From NCBI GenBank assembly GCA_007135635.1, contig SLIO01000089.1:1-7760 (forward strand): 7,760 bases of DNA. The letters run 5' to 3'. The position numbers and the translations under genes are program-made. Position 1 is the first letter of the stretch; the number at the start of each line of letters is the position of its first letter. Source of the stretch: Methylomicrobium sp. Lineage in GTDB: Bacteria > Pseudomonadota > Gammaproteobacteria > Methylococcales > Methylomonadaceae. The notes beneath the pieces were generated by a model. That model was not told the DNA's origin. It saw nothing but the letters and a program-made list of their open reading frames with translations, and did not search any database. Positions 1 through 6,382 of the stretch are shown piece after piece.

Positions 1-13
1 AGGAATACGCACA

Positions 14-171
14 AAATAACTTCTACAAGTAGTAGGCTTTGCGGAGGTTCGGTGACTCGCTTGACAGGACGCCGTGAATACGTCCCTGTAGGCTTGACGG
101 CGGCTATCCCTGCCGCCGACACCTGTCAATCGAGCCACCGAACCCCCTTCCAACAGTTGTCTAAGTTATTT
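14..171. repeat. GC-rich palindromic repeat, copy 1 (REP/MITE-like)
   Basis: This is an imperfect palindrome. The inner core arms 46-68 and 122-144 match at 21 of 23 positions when one is reverse-complemented. The interior holds a 7-bp CGGCGGC/GCCGCCG hairpin (98-104 with 112-118) and a 5-bp GGACG/CGTCC hairpin (67-71 with 81-85), so a single strand could fold into a branched structure. A further pair, AAATAACTT at 14-22 and AAGTTATTT at 163-171, extends the palindrome outward. The core 46-144 recurs in inverted orientation at 1167-1263 with about 88% identity. I recall similar cores scattered through Methylococcales genomes, but that is memory and not a search. No transposase is present, so if it is mobile it must depend on a protein made elsewhere. 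Confidence 0.85.
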
Positions 172-187
172 CATGCTCGCTCCTTAA

Positions 188-352
188 TATACTTCGCGCG
201 GCCACATTTTCTGGTAAGTTGACGCGCTCTTTTATCCTGTAGCAGCTTTTCGAAAACAGTTATATAGCTTAGCTTAACGCCTGTTTTCGGGCCTTGCTCC
301 CGAACAAAATAGCATTGCCATTAAAGCCGAAAACATGGCCGCACGAAGTATA
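188..352. repeat. 165-bp extended palindrome with 27-bp inverted ends (MITE-like)
   Basis: The ends 188-214 and 326-352 are inverted copies matching at 22 of 27 positions, each beginning TATACTTCG when read inward. A perfect 9-bp inner stem, CGAAAACAG at 251-259 with CTGTTTTCG at 281-289, shares exactly the same centre near position 270, so the whole interval is one long imperfect hairpin. TTAA lies just outside each end (184-187 and 354-357, the right one after one extra A), as expected if TTAA or a part of it was duplicated on insertion. It is unrelated to the GC-rich repeat next to it, carries no open frame, and ends about 75 bp before radC. Most likely a miniature inverted-repeat element; it could instead be a structured leader of radC. 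Confidence 0.7.
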
Positions 353-354
353 AT
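349..354 (+). promoter_or_regulatory. possible -10 box upstream of radC
   Basis: TATAAT is a perfect match to the sigma-70 -10 consensus and lies 72 bp before the radC start. No convincing -35 hexamer occurs 16-18 bp upstream; the nearest partial match, TTGCCA at 315-320, is 28 bp away. The hexamer straddles the outer edge of the right inverted end of the palindromic element, so that element may supply the promoter. Weak candidate based on one hexamer. Confidence 0.25.
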
Positions 355-426
355 TAAATTGGATATTATGGCAAGTATAGTGAATTTCTTCTATGCTTGA
401 TATTTTTGGCCTAACTTAGGTAATCA

Positions 427-1101
427 ATGGCAATCAAAGATTGGCCGGCGGATGAACAACCCCGGGAAAAGTTATTGCAAAAAGGCTCAAACACGCTTAC
501 CGACGCGGAACTGCTCGCAATATTTCTGCGCACTGGAACACCTGGAAAATCAGCCGTCGACTTGGCCAGAGACTTGCTCAACGACTTCGGCTCTTTAAAA
601 TCACTGCTTGATGCTGACCAGTCACGCTTTTGCCAAAGTGTCGGTTTGGGGCCCGCCAAATATGCTCAGCTGCAAGCCGTTTTAGAAATGGCCAGAAGGC
701 ATTTTTACGAGATTCTGCAACGCGGCGATGCCTTGACCAGTCCCGACATTACCCGTGCTTATCTCAGCGCGCAATTAAGAGGTTATAGTTATGAGGTGTT
801 TGCTTGCTTGTTTCTCGATAACCAACATCGCGTATTAAAGCTCGAAGAATTGTTCCGCGGCACGATAGACAGCGCCTCGGTTTATCCTAGAGAAGTGGCC
901 AAAGCCGCTTTACAGCACAACGCCGCCGCCGTTATCTTCGCACACAACCACCCATCCGGAATCAGCGAACCCAGTCAAGCCGACCGACACATAACCGACA
1001 AACTTAAACAAGCCTTGGCTTTATTCGACATTCGGGTTCTCGATCATTTCATCATCGGAGACGGCTTACCCTACTCGTTTGCCGAGCATGGTTTACTGTG
1101 A
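427..1101 (+). CDS. radC: RadC family JAMM-domain protein
   Basis: The 224-residue product has the usual length of gammaproteobacterial RadC and closely resembles the Pseudomonas form. The N-terminal part (about 1-100) contains a helix-hairpin-helix-like stretch, [11 protein letters not shown], at 72-82. The C-terminal JAB1/MPN (JAMM) domain carries HNHPSG at 173-178 and D186, the metal-binding pattern H-x-H-P-S-G...D, with E123 as the likely catalytic glutamate. The family was named after a supposed DNA-repair role that was later withdrawn from the E. coli gene, and its real function is not settled; the fold predicts a metal-dependent hydrolase. The ATG at 427 is chosen because the start MAIKDWP aligns with related proteins; AGG at 417-419 is only a weak ribosome site. 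The gene sits between two oppositely oriented copies of a palindromic repeat, and I do not see coaBC or rpmB-rpmG, its frequent neighbours elsewhere. Confidence 0.93.
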   Translation: MAIKDWPADEQPREKLLQKGSNTLTDAELLAIFLRTGTPGKSAVDLARDLLNDFGSLKSLLDADQSRFCQSVGLGPAKYAQLQAVLEMARRHFYEILQRGDALTSPDITRAYLSAQLRGYSYEVFACLFLDNQHRVLKLEELFRGTIDSASVYPREVAKAALQHNAAAVIFAHNHPSGISEPSQADRHITDKLKQALALFDIRVLDHFIIGDGLPYSFAEHGLL

Positions 1102-1129
1102 AAGCTCGTGGATTCGGACTCCTTATCTA

Positions 1130-1148
1130 ATTTTTCGATATGAAAAAT
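1130..1148 (+). terminator. AT-rich hairpin after radC, weak terminator candidate
   Basis: ATTTTTC at 1130-1136 and GAAAAAT at 1142-1148 form a perfect 7-bp stem with a 5-base loop, starting 28 bp after the radC stop. The stem has one G-C pair and no T-run follows it, so it would be a poor intrinsic terminator alone. The stronger GC-rich palindrome directly downstream may serve instead. Confidence 0.2.
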
Positions 1149-1162
1149 AATGTCGGTTCCGA

Positions 1163-1267
1163 GGAGGGTGCGGTTGCTCGACCGACAGGCGTCGGCGGCA
1201 GGGAGCCGCCGTCGAGCCTACAGGGACGTATTCACGGCGTCCTGTCGGGCGAGTGACCGTACCCTCC
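1163..1267. repeat. GC-rich palindromic repeat, copy 2 (inverted relative to copy 1)
   Basis: Arms 1163-1189 and 1241-1267 pair at 23 of 27 positions. A 7-bp hairpin, CGGCGGC at 1193-1199 with GCCGCCG at 1205-1211, lies inside with a 5-base loop, where copy 1 has a 7-base loop. The reverse complement of 1167-1263 aligns to 46-144 with ten substitutions and one 2-base gap. Two adjacent base pairs differ between copies but stay paired: TT/AA in copy 1 (61-62 with 128-129) and CC/GG in copy 2 (1182-1183 with 1247-1248). It lies between convergent genes, a typical place for such elements and one where the hairpin might also act in transcript termination or 3'-end protection. Confidence 0.85.
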
Positions 1268-1372
1268 CCAACCAGAGAACTTTCATTTGCCGGGGCGATG
1301 GCTAGGCCTTCATGAACGTTACGATGAAAGTGCACGACTCCACAAGAGCCTGCGCATTTTCACAGTAAGCCA

Positions 1373-2470
1373 TCAATGAATCGACAACATGTTATCCAAT
1401 GCTTGCTTAGCCAATAATGCCTCTTGTTCCGGCACCGATATCCGATTAACGACATGCCCATCGACCAGATTTTCCAGCACCCAAGCCAAATGCTGCGGAT
1501 CGGTTCTGAACATCGTTGAACACATGCATACCGTCGGCGACATGAAATGCACATTTTTGCCTTGATCCTTGCATTCGTCGTTTAGTCGATTGACCAGATT
1601 CAGCTCGGTCGCAACCAGCCAACGCGTTCCGGGTTCCGCTTCACGCACAGTTTTCAAAATTACCTCTGTTGAGCCTATGTATTCGGACTTCTGACAGACT
1701 TCGAAGCTGGCCTCAGGGTGCGAAATAACATGGGTTTCGGGATACTTTTCAAGAAAACGGTCGATATGCTCGGGTTTGAACATCTGGTGAACCGAACAAA
1801 AACCGTTCCAAAGAATCATTTTTGCGTTTCGAATTTGTTCCTCGGTTAAACCACCCATCGGCTTATCAAAATCCCAGGTTACCATTTCCTTGAGCGGGAT
1901 ACCCATCCTATAACCGGTATTGCGCCCTAAATGCTGATCCGGAAAAAACAACACCTTCTCACGTCTGGCAAAGCTCCATTCGAGAATTTTTTGCGCGTTC
2001 GATGAAGTACAAACAATACCACCATGCTCGCCGCAAAACGCCTTCAAATCGGCCGCGGAATTTATGTAAGTGACTGGCGTCACACTGGTATCCGGATCTA
2101 AAACGGTCGACAACTCTTTCCAACATTTGTTGACTTTAATGACATTTGCCATGTCGGCCATCGAACAGCCGGCCGCCATATCGGGAAGGATTGCAATTTG
2201 ATCGGGCCGGGACAGAATATCGGCGACTTCGGCCATGAAATGCACGCCACAAAACACTATATACTCCGCCTCCGAGGCTGCCGCATTACGCGACAACTTC
2301 AAGGAATCCCCGCTATAGTCAGCATGCTTGAACACTTCATCCCGTTGATAGTGATGTCCGAGAATCACGCAGCGCGAACCGAGTTTTTCCTTCGCGGCTG
2401 CGATGCGAGCATCACATTCGTCATCATCGAGAAGCGCATAATCTTGGATGGGTAAGGCTGTAGCAGACAT
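1373..2470 (-). CDS. nadA: quinolinate synthase NadA (long, Bacillus-like type)
   Basis: NadA condenses iminoaspartate with dihydroxyacetone phosphate to quinolinate in the cytoplasm, the second step of de novo NAD synthesis. With the ATG at 2470 the product is 365 residues, close to the roughly 368-residue Bacillus form and longer than the E. coli type (about 347). Shared features are GHHYQRDEV at 38-46, GDSL at 54-57, VFCGVHFMAE at 72-81, PDMAAGCSMADMA at 96-108, SSNA near 156-159, PDQHLGRNT at 177-185, NGFCSVH at 222-228 and PTVCMCSTM at 312-320. The likely 4Fe-4S ligands are C102, C225 and one of C315/C317. The frame stays open to a TTG at 2521, but the ATG at 2470 has a GAG ribosome site 7 bases upstream and gives the expected length. 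nadB is not in the window. It is convergent with radC and lies 259 bp after aspS on the same strand. Confidence 0.95.
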   Translation of the reverse strand: MSATALPIQDYALLDDDECDARIAAAKEKLGSRCVILGHHYQRDEVFKHADYSGDSLKLSRNAAASEAEYIVFCGVHFMAEVADILSRPDQIAILPDMAAGCSMADMANVIKVNKCWKELSTVLDPDTSVTPVTYINSAADLKAFCGEHGGIVCTSSNAQKILEWSFARREKVLFFPDQHLGRNTGYRMGIPLKEMVTWDFDKPMGGLTEEQIRNAKMILWNGFCSVHQMFKPEHIDRFLEKYPETHVISHPEASFEVCQKSEYIGSTEVILKTVREAEPGTRWLVATELNLVNRLNDECKDQGKNVHFMSPTVCMCSTMFRTDPQHLAWVLENLVDGHVVNRISVPEQEALLAKQALDNMLSIH

Positions 2471-2729
2471 TTTATCACTCAAATGTTTTAGGGTACGCAG
2501 CGCGTCGATTTTAAACTTCAATCACCCTGAATTAAAAAATGCATAAGTTTGGCGACGTATACGAAACGGCAAAAGCATAAAAAGGCGCTATCAACCTTGA
2601 GGCTCATCAAGTCAAAGAAGAGTATATCTAAACAATCACTCTTTCGAATCTTTATGGCCTTCAAGGTTATTTTGTCTCAATCGAACCCTTTTCAATCCCG
2701 TACGAGCCAACAAACGTAATCAAGCAACG
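2471..2729 (-). promoter_or_regulatory. aspS-nadA intergenic region and likely nadA leader
   Basis: This 259-bp gap has no supported gene. On the minus strand it contains TTGACT (2610-2615), a 5/6 match to a -35 box, followed at 17 bp only by a poor GATAGC, and a separate good -10-like TATACT (2621-2626) without a fitting -35. An inverted repeat joins 2593-2603 and 2657-2668: 8 bp (AACCTTGA/TCAAGGTT), a one-base bulge, then 3 bp, around a 53-base loop that contains both hexamers. It could be an operator, a loose aspS terminator or a leader RNA fold. No known NAD riboswitch pattern was recognised. Confidence 0.3.
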
Positions 2730-4520
2730 TTAATCTTGTTTTTTGTCTTTTCCGGCCGGCTTACGCAGTTTGATACCTAATTCCTTCAATTGTTCCTCGC
2801 TGACGAACGCCGGCGCATTGAACAAAGGACAGGCCGCAGTTTGCGTTTTCGGGAACGCAATCACATCGCGGATCGAATGCGCGCCGGTCATCAGCATCAC
2901 TAGACGATCCAAGCCGAAAGCGATACCACCATGCGGTGGTGCGCCATATTTCAATGCATCCAATAGGAAGCCAAATTTCTCACGCGCTTCATCGTGGCCG
3001 ATACCGAGAATCGCAAAGACGATTTGCTGCATATCGGTCCGATTGATCCTGATCGAGCCGCCACCCACCTCAGTGCCGTTCAGCACTAAATCGTAAGCCC
3101 GCGATAAAGCATGCCCCGGATCGGCTTTCAACTCCTCGATCGAGCAACTCGGTGCCGTGAACGGATGATGGATCGCGGTATAGCGTTGAGCCTTGTCGTC
3201 CCAAGCAAACATAGGAAAATCAACAACCCATAACGGCTTCCAATTACCACTGAGCAGCTTGCGATCCAGGCCTAGCTTGACTCGCAAAGCCCCTATCGCT
3301 TCGTTAACAATATCGGTCTTATCGGCGCCGAAGAAAATCAGATCGCCGTTTTGCGCACCAGCTTTAGCCATCACCTTTGCCCAGACTTCATCAGGCGCAA
3401 ATTTGACGATTGGCGATTGCAGGCCTTCGACACCGGCCTCCAAATTATTGACCTTAATATAAGCCAGTCCTTTCGCGCCATAAATTCCAACGAACTTAGT
3501 TAAATCGTCGATTTCCTTGCGGCTCAAGTCGCCACCTTCGGGCAAACGCATAGCAACAACACGCCCATGCGGATCGTTAGCAGGTCCTGAAAACACCTTG
3601 AAATCGACTTCACGCATTTCCTCCGCAATATCGACCAATTCCAGAGGAATACGCAGATCGGGACGATCGGAACCGAATCGACGCATTGCCTCGCTATAAC
3701 TCATGACCGGAAACGGATCTACTAAATCGACATCGATGATATCTTTGAACAAGCGGCGAATCATTTGCTCCATAATCGCCATGATTTCTTGTTCGTTCAT
3801 GAACGAAGTCTCGATATCGAGCTGCGTGAATTCCGGCTGCCGGTCAGCGCGCAAGTCTTCGTCTCGGAAGCAGCGTACGACCTGATAATAACGCTCCATA
3901 CCGGCAATCATCAGCAATTGTTTATATAATTGCGGCGATTGCGGTAAGGCAAAAAAAGCATTTTGATGAGTTCGACTCGGTACGATGTAATCGCGTGCGC
4001 CCTCCGGGGTTGCCTTAGTCAAATAAGGCGTTTCGATCTCGAAAAACTCATTATCGTCGAGAAACTGACGCAGATTGCGCGTCACATCGCGACGCACCTT
4101 CATTTTATGCTGCATCTCGGTACGGCGAAGATCGATGTACCGAAAACGCAGACGCATTTCCTCATTGACTTCGATCTCGCTTTCGATAGGAAACGGGGGC
4201 GTTTCGGATTCGTTCAACACTTCGATGGTTTTGCCCAGCACTTCAATCTCACCGGTTGCCATATTCGGATTATGCGTACCCTCCGGGCGGTCTCGAACAA
4301 TACCTTCAATACGTAAAACATATTCACTGCGCACGCTTTCGGCTATTGAAAACGACTCCGGCGCATCGGGATCGAATACCACCTGCACCAAGCCGGCACG
4401 ATCTCTCAGGTCGATAAATATAACACCGCCGTGATCGCGGCGACGATGCACCCAGCCGCACAAAGCAACCGGTTTTCCTAAATGTTGGGTATTCAATTCT
4501 CCACACTTGTGGCTACGCAT
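2730..4520 (-). CDS. aspS: aspartyl-tRNA synthetase, probably non-discriminating (Asp/Asn)
   Basis: Class II aminoacyl-tRNA synthetase charging aspartate onto tRNA-Asp in the cytoplasm. The 596-residue length fits bacterial AspRS. The N-terminal OB-fold anticodon-binding domain (about 1-105) includes [12 protein letters not shown] at 21-32. The catalytic domain has the motif 1 region ending near [16 protein letters not shown] (163-178), the flipping-loop QSPQ at 194-197, motif 2 [16 protein letters not shown] at 218-233 and motif 3 GIAFGLDRL at 532-540 with R539. The bacterial GAD insertion lies roughly between 285 and 420. H30 and G81 match the residues reported for the non-discriminating P. 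aeruginosa enzyme, whereas E. coli AspRS has Leu and Lys there; this suggests it also makes Asp-tRNA-Asn for GatCAB. The start ATG has a purine-rich AGAAGAG just upstream. It follows fmdB by 69 bp on the same strand, probably in one transcript. Confidence 0.97.
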   Translation of the reverse strand: MRSHKCGELNTQHLGKPVALCGWVHRRRDHGGVIFIDLRDRAGLVQVVFDPDAPESFSIAESVRSEYVLRIEGIVRDRPEGTHNPNMATGEIEVLGKTIEVLNESETPPFPIESEIEVNEEMRLRFRYIDLRRTEMQHKMKVRRDVTRNLRQFLDDNEFFEIETPYLTKATPEGARDYIVPSRTHQNAFFALPQSPQLYKQLLMIAGMERYYQVVRCFRDEDLRADRQPEFTQLDIETSFMNEQEIMAIMEQMIRRLFKDIIDVDLVDPFPVMSYSEAMRRFGSDRPDLRIPLELVDIAEEMREVDFKVFSGPANDPHGRVVAMRLPEGGDLSRKEIDDLTKFVGIYGAKGLAYIKVNNLEAGVEGLQSPIVKFAPDEVWAKVMAKAGAQNGDLIFFGADKTDIVNEAIGALRVKLGLDRKLLSGNWKPLWVVDFPMFAWDDKAQRYTAIHHPFTAPSCSIEELKADPGHALSRAYDLVLNGTEVGGGSIRINRTDMQQIVFAILGIGHDEAREKFGFLLDALKYGAPPHGGIAFGLDRLVMLMTGAHSIRDVIAFPKTQTAACPLFNAPAFVSEEQLKELGIKLRKPAGKDKKQD

Positions 4521-4589
4521 AACTCTTCTCGTGTTAATCCAAAAAATTTGCCGATGTTACTTACTTACACCCTGTTATGCAAGCCGCCG

Positions 4590-4865
4590 TTATTGGGCTG
4601 AACAAGCGCCACTACCGCATTCGCTGCCAGTGGAAGACGACGACGCGGGCGCAGAAGTCTCACCAGCGACATTTTTTTTATTCCCGCTTTTAAAGTCGGT
4701 TTCATACCAGCCGCCACCTTTCAATCGAAAACCAGCTGCGGAAATCTTTTTCATCAATTCTGGCCGACTGCAGGCAGGGCAATGAACCAAAACAGGATCG
4801 CTCATTTTTTGCAAAGCCTCATGCTCATAACCACAGGCTTGACATTGATATTCGTAAATAGGCAT
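4590..4865 (-). CDS. FmdB-family zinc-ribbon protein
   Basis: A small 91-residue protein beginning MPIYEYQCQACG, the signature start of the FmdB/CxxC zinc-ribbon family. C8-C11 and C29-C32 (HCPAC) form the two CxxC knuckles predicted to bind one zinc ion. Residues 43-54 (SAAGFRLKGGGW) match the conserved segment after the ribbon. The C-terminus is a low-complexity Ser/Gly/Ala tail with two further cysteines, C83 and C88, common in the family. The molecular function is unknown; the name comes from a proposed formamidase regulator. GGAG lies 7 bases before the ATG. It sits directly upstream of aspS on the same strand, an arrangement I recall from many proteobacteria, and diverges from pyrC across 103 bp. 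Confidence 0.9.
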   Translation of the reverse strand: MPIYEYQCQACGYEHEALQKMSDPVLVHCPACSRPELMKKISAAGFRLKGGGWYETDFKSGNKKNVAGETSAPASSSSTGSECGSGACSAQ

Positions 4866-4890
4866 TTTTCGACTCCGTAACTAAAAATAA

Positions 4891-4918
4891 TTGCCAAAAT
4901 AAGGTCTCGATTTAAATT
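4891..4918 (+). promoter_or_regulatory. candidate pyrC promoter
   Basis: TTGCCA (4891-4896) and TAAATT (4913-4918), each a partial match, are separated by 16 bp. They would start pyrC transcription about 40-45 bp before its ATG and overlap the candidate promoter for the divergent fmdB gene. Another -10-like TAAAAT lies at 4935-4940 without a good -35. No specific pyrimidine-response element was recognised. Confidence 0.25.
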
Positions 4919-4923
4919 TTCAA
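4896..4923 (-). promoter_or_regulatory. candidate fmdB-aspS promoter
   Basis: On the minus strand TTGAAA (4918-4923, 5/6 match to the -35 consensus) is followed after 16 bp by TATTTT (4896-4901, 4/6 match to -10). This places transcription start roughly 20-25 bp upstream of the fmdB start codon. Consensus resemblance only, in an AT-rich divergent region where chance matches are common. Confidence 0.35.
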
Positions 4924-4968
4924 GCCGCTTAAGGTAAAATCATCATTTGTAAAAATAAGAGCATTATA

Positions 4969-6006
4969 ATGAATAAACTCACCATTACCCAGCCCGACGA
5001 CTGGCATTTGCACATCAGAAACGGCGAGATGCTCAAAACCGTGCTACCGCATACCGCTCAACAGTTTGCAAGAGCTATCATCATGCCCAATTTGAAGCCG
5101 CCGGTGACGAGCACACAACAGGCATTGCAGTACCGGAATGAAATTCTGTTAGCCCTCCCTTCGGAGTCTGATTTCAAGCCATTGATGACGCTTTACCTGA
5201 CCGGGTCGACCACAACCCAAGACGTCAAACAAGCCGCCGAGTGCGAACACATCCATGCATTCAAATTATACCCGGCTGGCGCTACGACTAACTCCGATGC
5301 CGGCGTCGCCGATCCGAAGACGATTTATCCGATTTTCGAAGCGATGCAACAATTCGACATACCACTATTAATTCACGGCGAAGTCGTCGATCATGACTGC
5401 GATATTTTCGACCGGGAACGGGTATTTATCGAACGCACGCTCAGTGATATTGTTCGCCAATTTCCTGATTTGCGAATCGTACTCGAACACGTCACCACAA
5501 GCGATGCGGTCGAATTCGTCAAATCGACGGCGAATAACATTGCCGCAACCATTACACCTCAGCATTTACTCTACAACCGTAATGCGATGTTGGTCGGCGG
5601 CATAAAGCCTCATTATTACTGCCTGCCGATATTGAAACGAGAGCAGCACCGTGAGTCACTACTTGAAGCGGCAATCAGCGGCAACCCAAAGTTCTTTTTG
5701 GGGACCGACAGCGCCCCTCATCAGACGGGTTCAAAAGAAAATGCTTGCGGTTGTGCCGGCTGTTTTAGCGCTCACGCCGCTATCGAATTGTATGCCGAAG
5801 CATTTGAAAGCGCAGGCGCCTTGGAAAAACTGGAAGGTTTTGCGAGTTTTTTCGGCGCAGATTTTTACCGATTACCCAGAAATAACCGCACCATCACATT
5901 AACAAAAGAGCCTTGGTTAGTGCCTGACTCCTACGGACAAGGAGAAATCAATATTACACCGCTGAAAGCAGGCGAGCAACTAGCCTGGAAACTTGAAGCC
6001 CGTTAA
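4969..6006 (+). CDS. pyrC: dihydroorotase, class II (PyrC)
   Basis: Catalyses the reversible cyclisation of carbamoyl-aspartate to dihydroorotate, the third step of pyrimidine synthesis, as a cytoplasmic zinc enzyme. The 345-residue product is close to the 348-residue E. coli PyrC. Metal and active-site residues are all visible: H13 and H15 in DDWHLHIRNG (10-19), K99, the lysine that is carbamylated, in HAFKLYPAGATTNS (96-109), H136 in LLIHGEV (133-139), H174 in VLEHVTT (171-177) and D247 in GTDSAPH (245-251). The cysteine-rich ACGCAGCFSA (259-268) is also typical of class II enzymes. AAGAG lies 7 bases before the ATG. It is the only plus-strand gene in the right half, placed between fmdB and the DUF502 gene without other pyr genes, which is normal for gammaproteobacteria. 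Confidence 0.97.
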   Translation: MNKLTITQPDDWHLHIRNGEMLKTVLPHTAQQFARAIIMPNLKPPVTSTQQALQYRNEILLALPSESDFKPLMTLYLTGSTTTQDVKQAAECEHIHAFKLYPAGATTNSDAGVADPKTIYPIFEAMQQFDIPLLIHGEVVDHDCDIFDRERVFIERTLSDIVRQFPDLRIVLEHVTTSDAVEFVKSTANNIAATITPQHLLYNRNAMLVGGIKPHYYCLPILKREQHRESLLEAAISGNPKFFLGTDSAPHQTGSKENACGCAGCFSAHAAIELYAEAFESAGALEKLEGFASFFGADFYRLPRNNRTITLTKEPWLVPDSYGQGEINITPLKAGEQLAWKLEAR

Positions 6007-6382
6007 TCCTAATTAAAGACTTGTAGACCGTTCGCGCTGAGCAAAGTAAGCGCCCTTCGTTCGCATGGCGTTACCAGGAAACATTCGCTGTTTGACGTAA
6101 TTTTTGGTATTTTTATATATTCGCAAGTCATTGATTTTACATATACAAAAAAGCTGTTTCTTGAGAGCCAAGTCTAAGCACGAAGGGACTAAAATCCTTT
6201 CAGCGACTTGGTAAAGTATACAAACCAATCTATTGAAATGACAGCTTACTCTTGATGCATTTCAGGATGTAAGCTTTTCTCTCTGTTAACACTTTACCTA
6301 GCCCTGCCTTATCATTAAACGAACATAAGATATTGAAAATAAAAAATATTGCAGCATTACCTTTGTAAAAGCCGAGCTAGGA
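6007..6382. other. 376-bp gene-free stretch between pyrC and the DUF502 gene
   Basis: No gene is supported here. The left part (6024-6066) is relatively GC-rich, with CGTTCGC repeated directly at 6030 and 6057 and a small GCGCT/AGCGC hairpin between (6034-6053); it looks like a degenerate dispersed repeat, though I cannot identify it. The middle carries a good hairpin (6168-6211) and a set of interleaved complementary segments (6210-6298). The right part is AT-rich, including a run of A/T at 6330-6352. No strong GC hairpin followed by a T-run was found for either convergent gene. Confidence 0.5.
6168..6211. repeat. two-tier inverted repeat (hairpin)
   Basis: CCAAGTC (6168-6174) pairs perfectly with GACTTGG (6205-6211), and inside it GAAGGGA (6182-6188) pairs with TCCTTTC (6195-6201) with one G-T wobble around a 6-base loop. 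The small internal loop between the stems contains a further possible GC/GC pairing. No T-run follows directly on either strand, so this is not a classical intrinsic terminator. It may be a repeat remnant or a transcript-end structure. Confidence 0.55.

Larger units (their letters stand above)
1090..1371. repeat. wide imperfect inverted repeat enclosing repeat copy 2
   Basis: The 14 bases at 1090-1103, covering the radC stop codon, match the reverse complement of 1358-1371 at 13 positions. Inward from this, 1104-1116 also resembles the reverse complement of 1335-1349, with a 2-base gap. The right arm carries 8 extra bases between the two matching blocks. The arms surround the GC-rich palindrome at 1163-1267 and fill the gap between the convergent radC and nadA ends. 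They may be the halves of a bidirectional terminator or of an older element that the repeat entered. The arms are unrelated to those flanking copy 1. Confidence 0.5.

Noticed and set aside
43..147. Repeat copies as integron attC sites
   Set aside because: The size and palindromy are similar, but the RYYYAAC and GTTRRRY core sites are not present at the ends, and no integrase or cassette array is visible.
1..219. Plus-strand frame open from the left edge through repeat copy 1
   Set aside because: The translation is dominated by the palindrome and resembles no known protein end. It could in principle be the tail of an upstream gene, but nothing supports that.
1123..1335. Minus-strand open frame of 70 codons between radC and nadA
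   Set aside because: It lies mostly inside repeat copy 2, its composition reflects the palindrome, and it has no recognisable domain.
2471..2521. N-terminal extension of nadA to a TTG at 2521
   Set aside because: The GGGTGA before the TTG abuts it with no spacing, and the internal ATG at 2470 has a well-placed GAG and gives the family length.
3703..4434. Several plus-strand open frames of 60-119 codons opposite aspS
   Set aside because: They are antisense shadows of a well-conserved synthetase gene, without ribosome sites or recognisable domains.
4501..4512. Palindrome CCACA-CT-TGTGG near the start of aspS
   Set aside because: It lies within aspS codons that encode conserved residues (CG in the N-terminal SHKCGEL), so coding constraint and chance explain it.
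4965..4970. TATAAT overlapping the pyrC start codon
   Set aside because: It includes the first two bases of the ATG, has no -35 at a suitable distance and would give a transcript lacking the start; chance match.
6013..6228. Minus-strand open frame of 71 codons between pyrC and the DUF502 gene
   Set aside because: It starts with TTG without a ribosome site, covers hairpin sequence, and shows no family similarity that I recognise.
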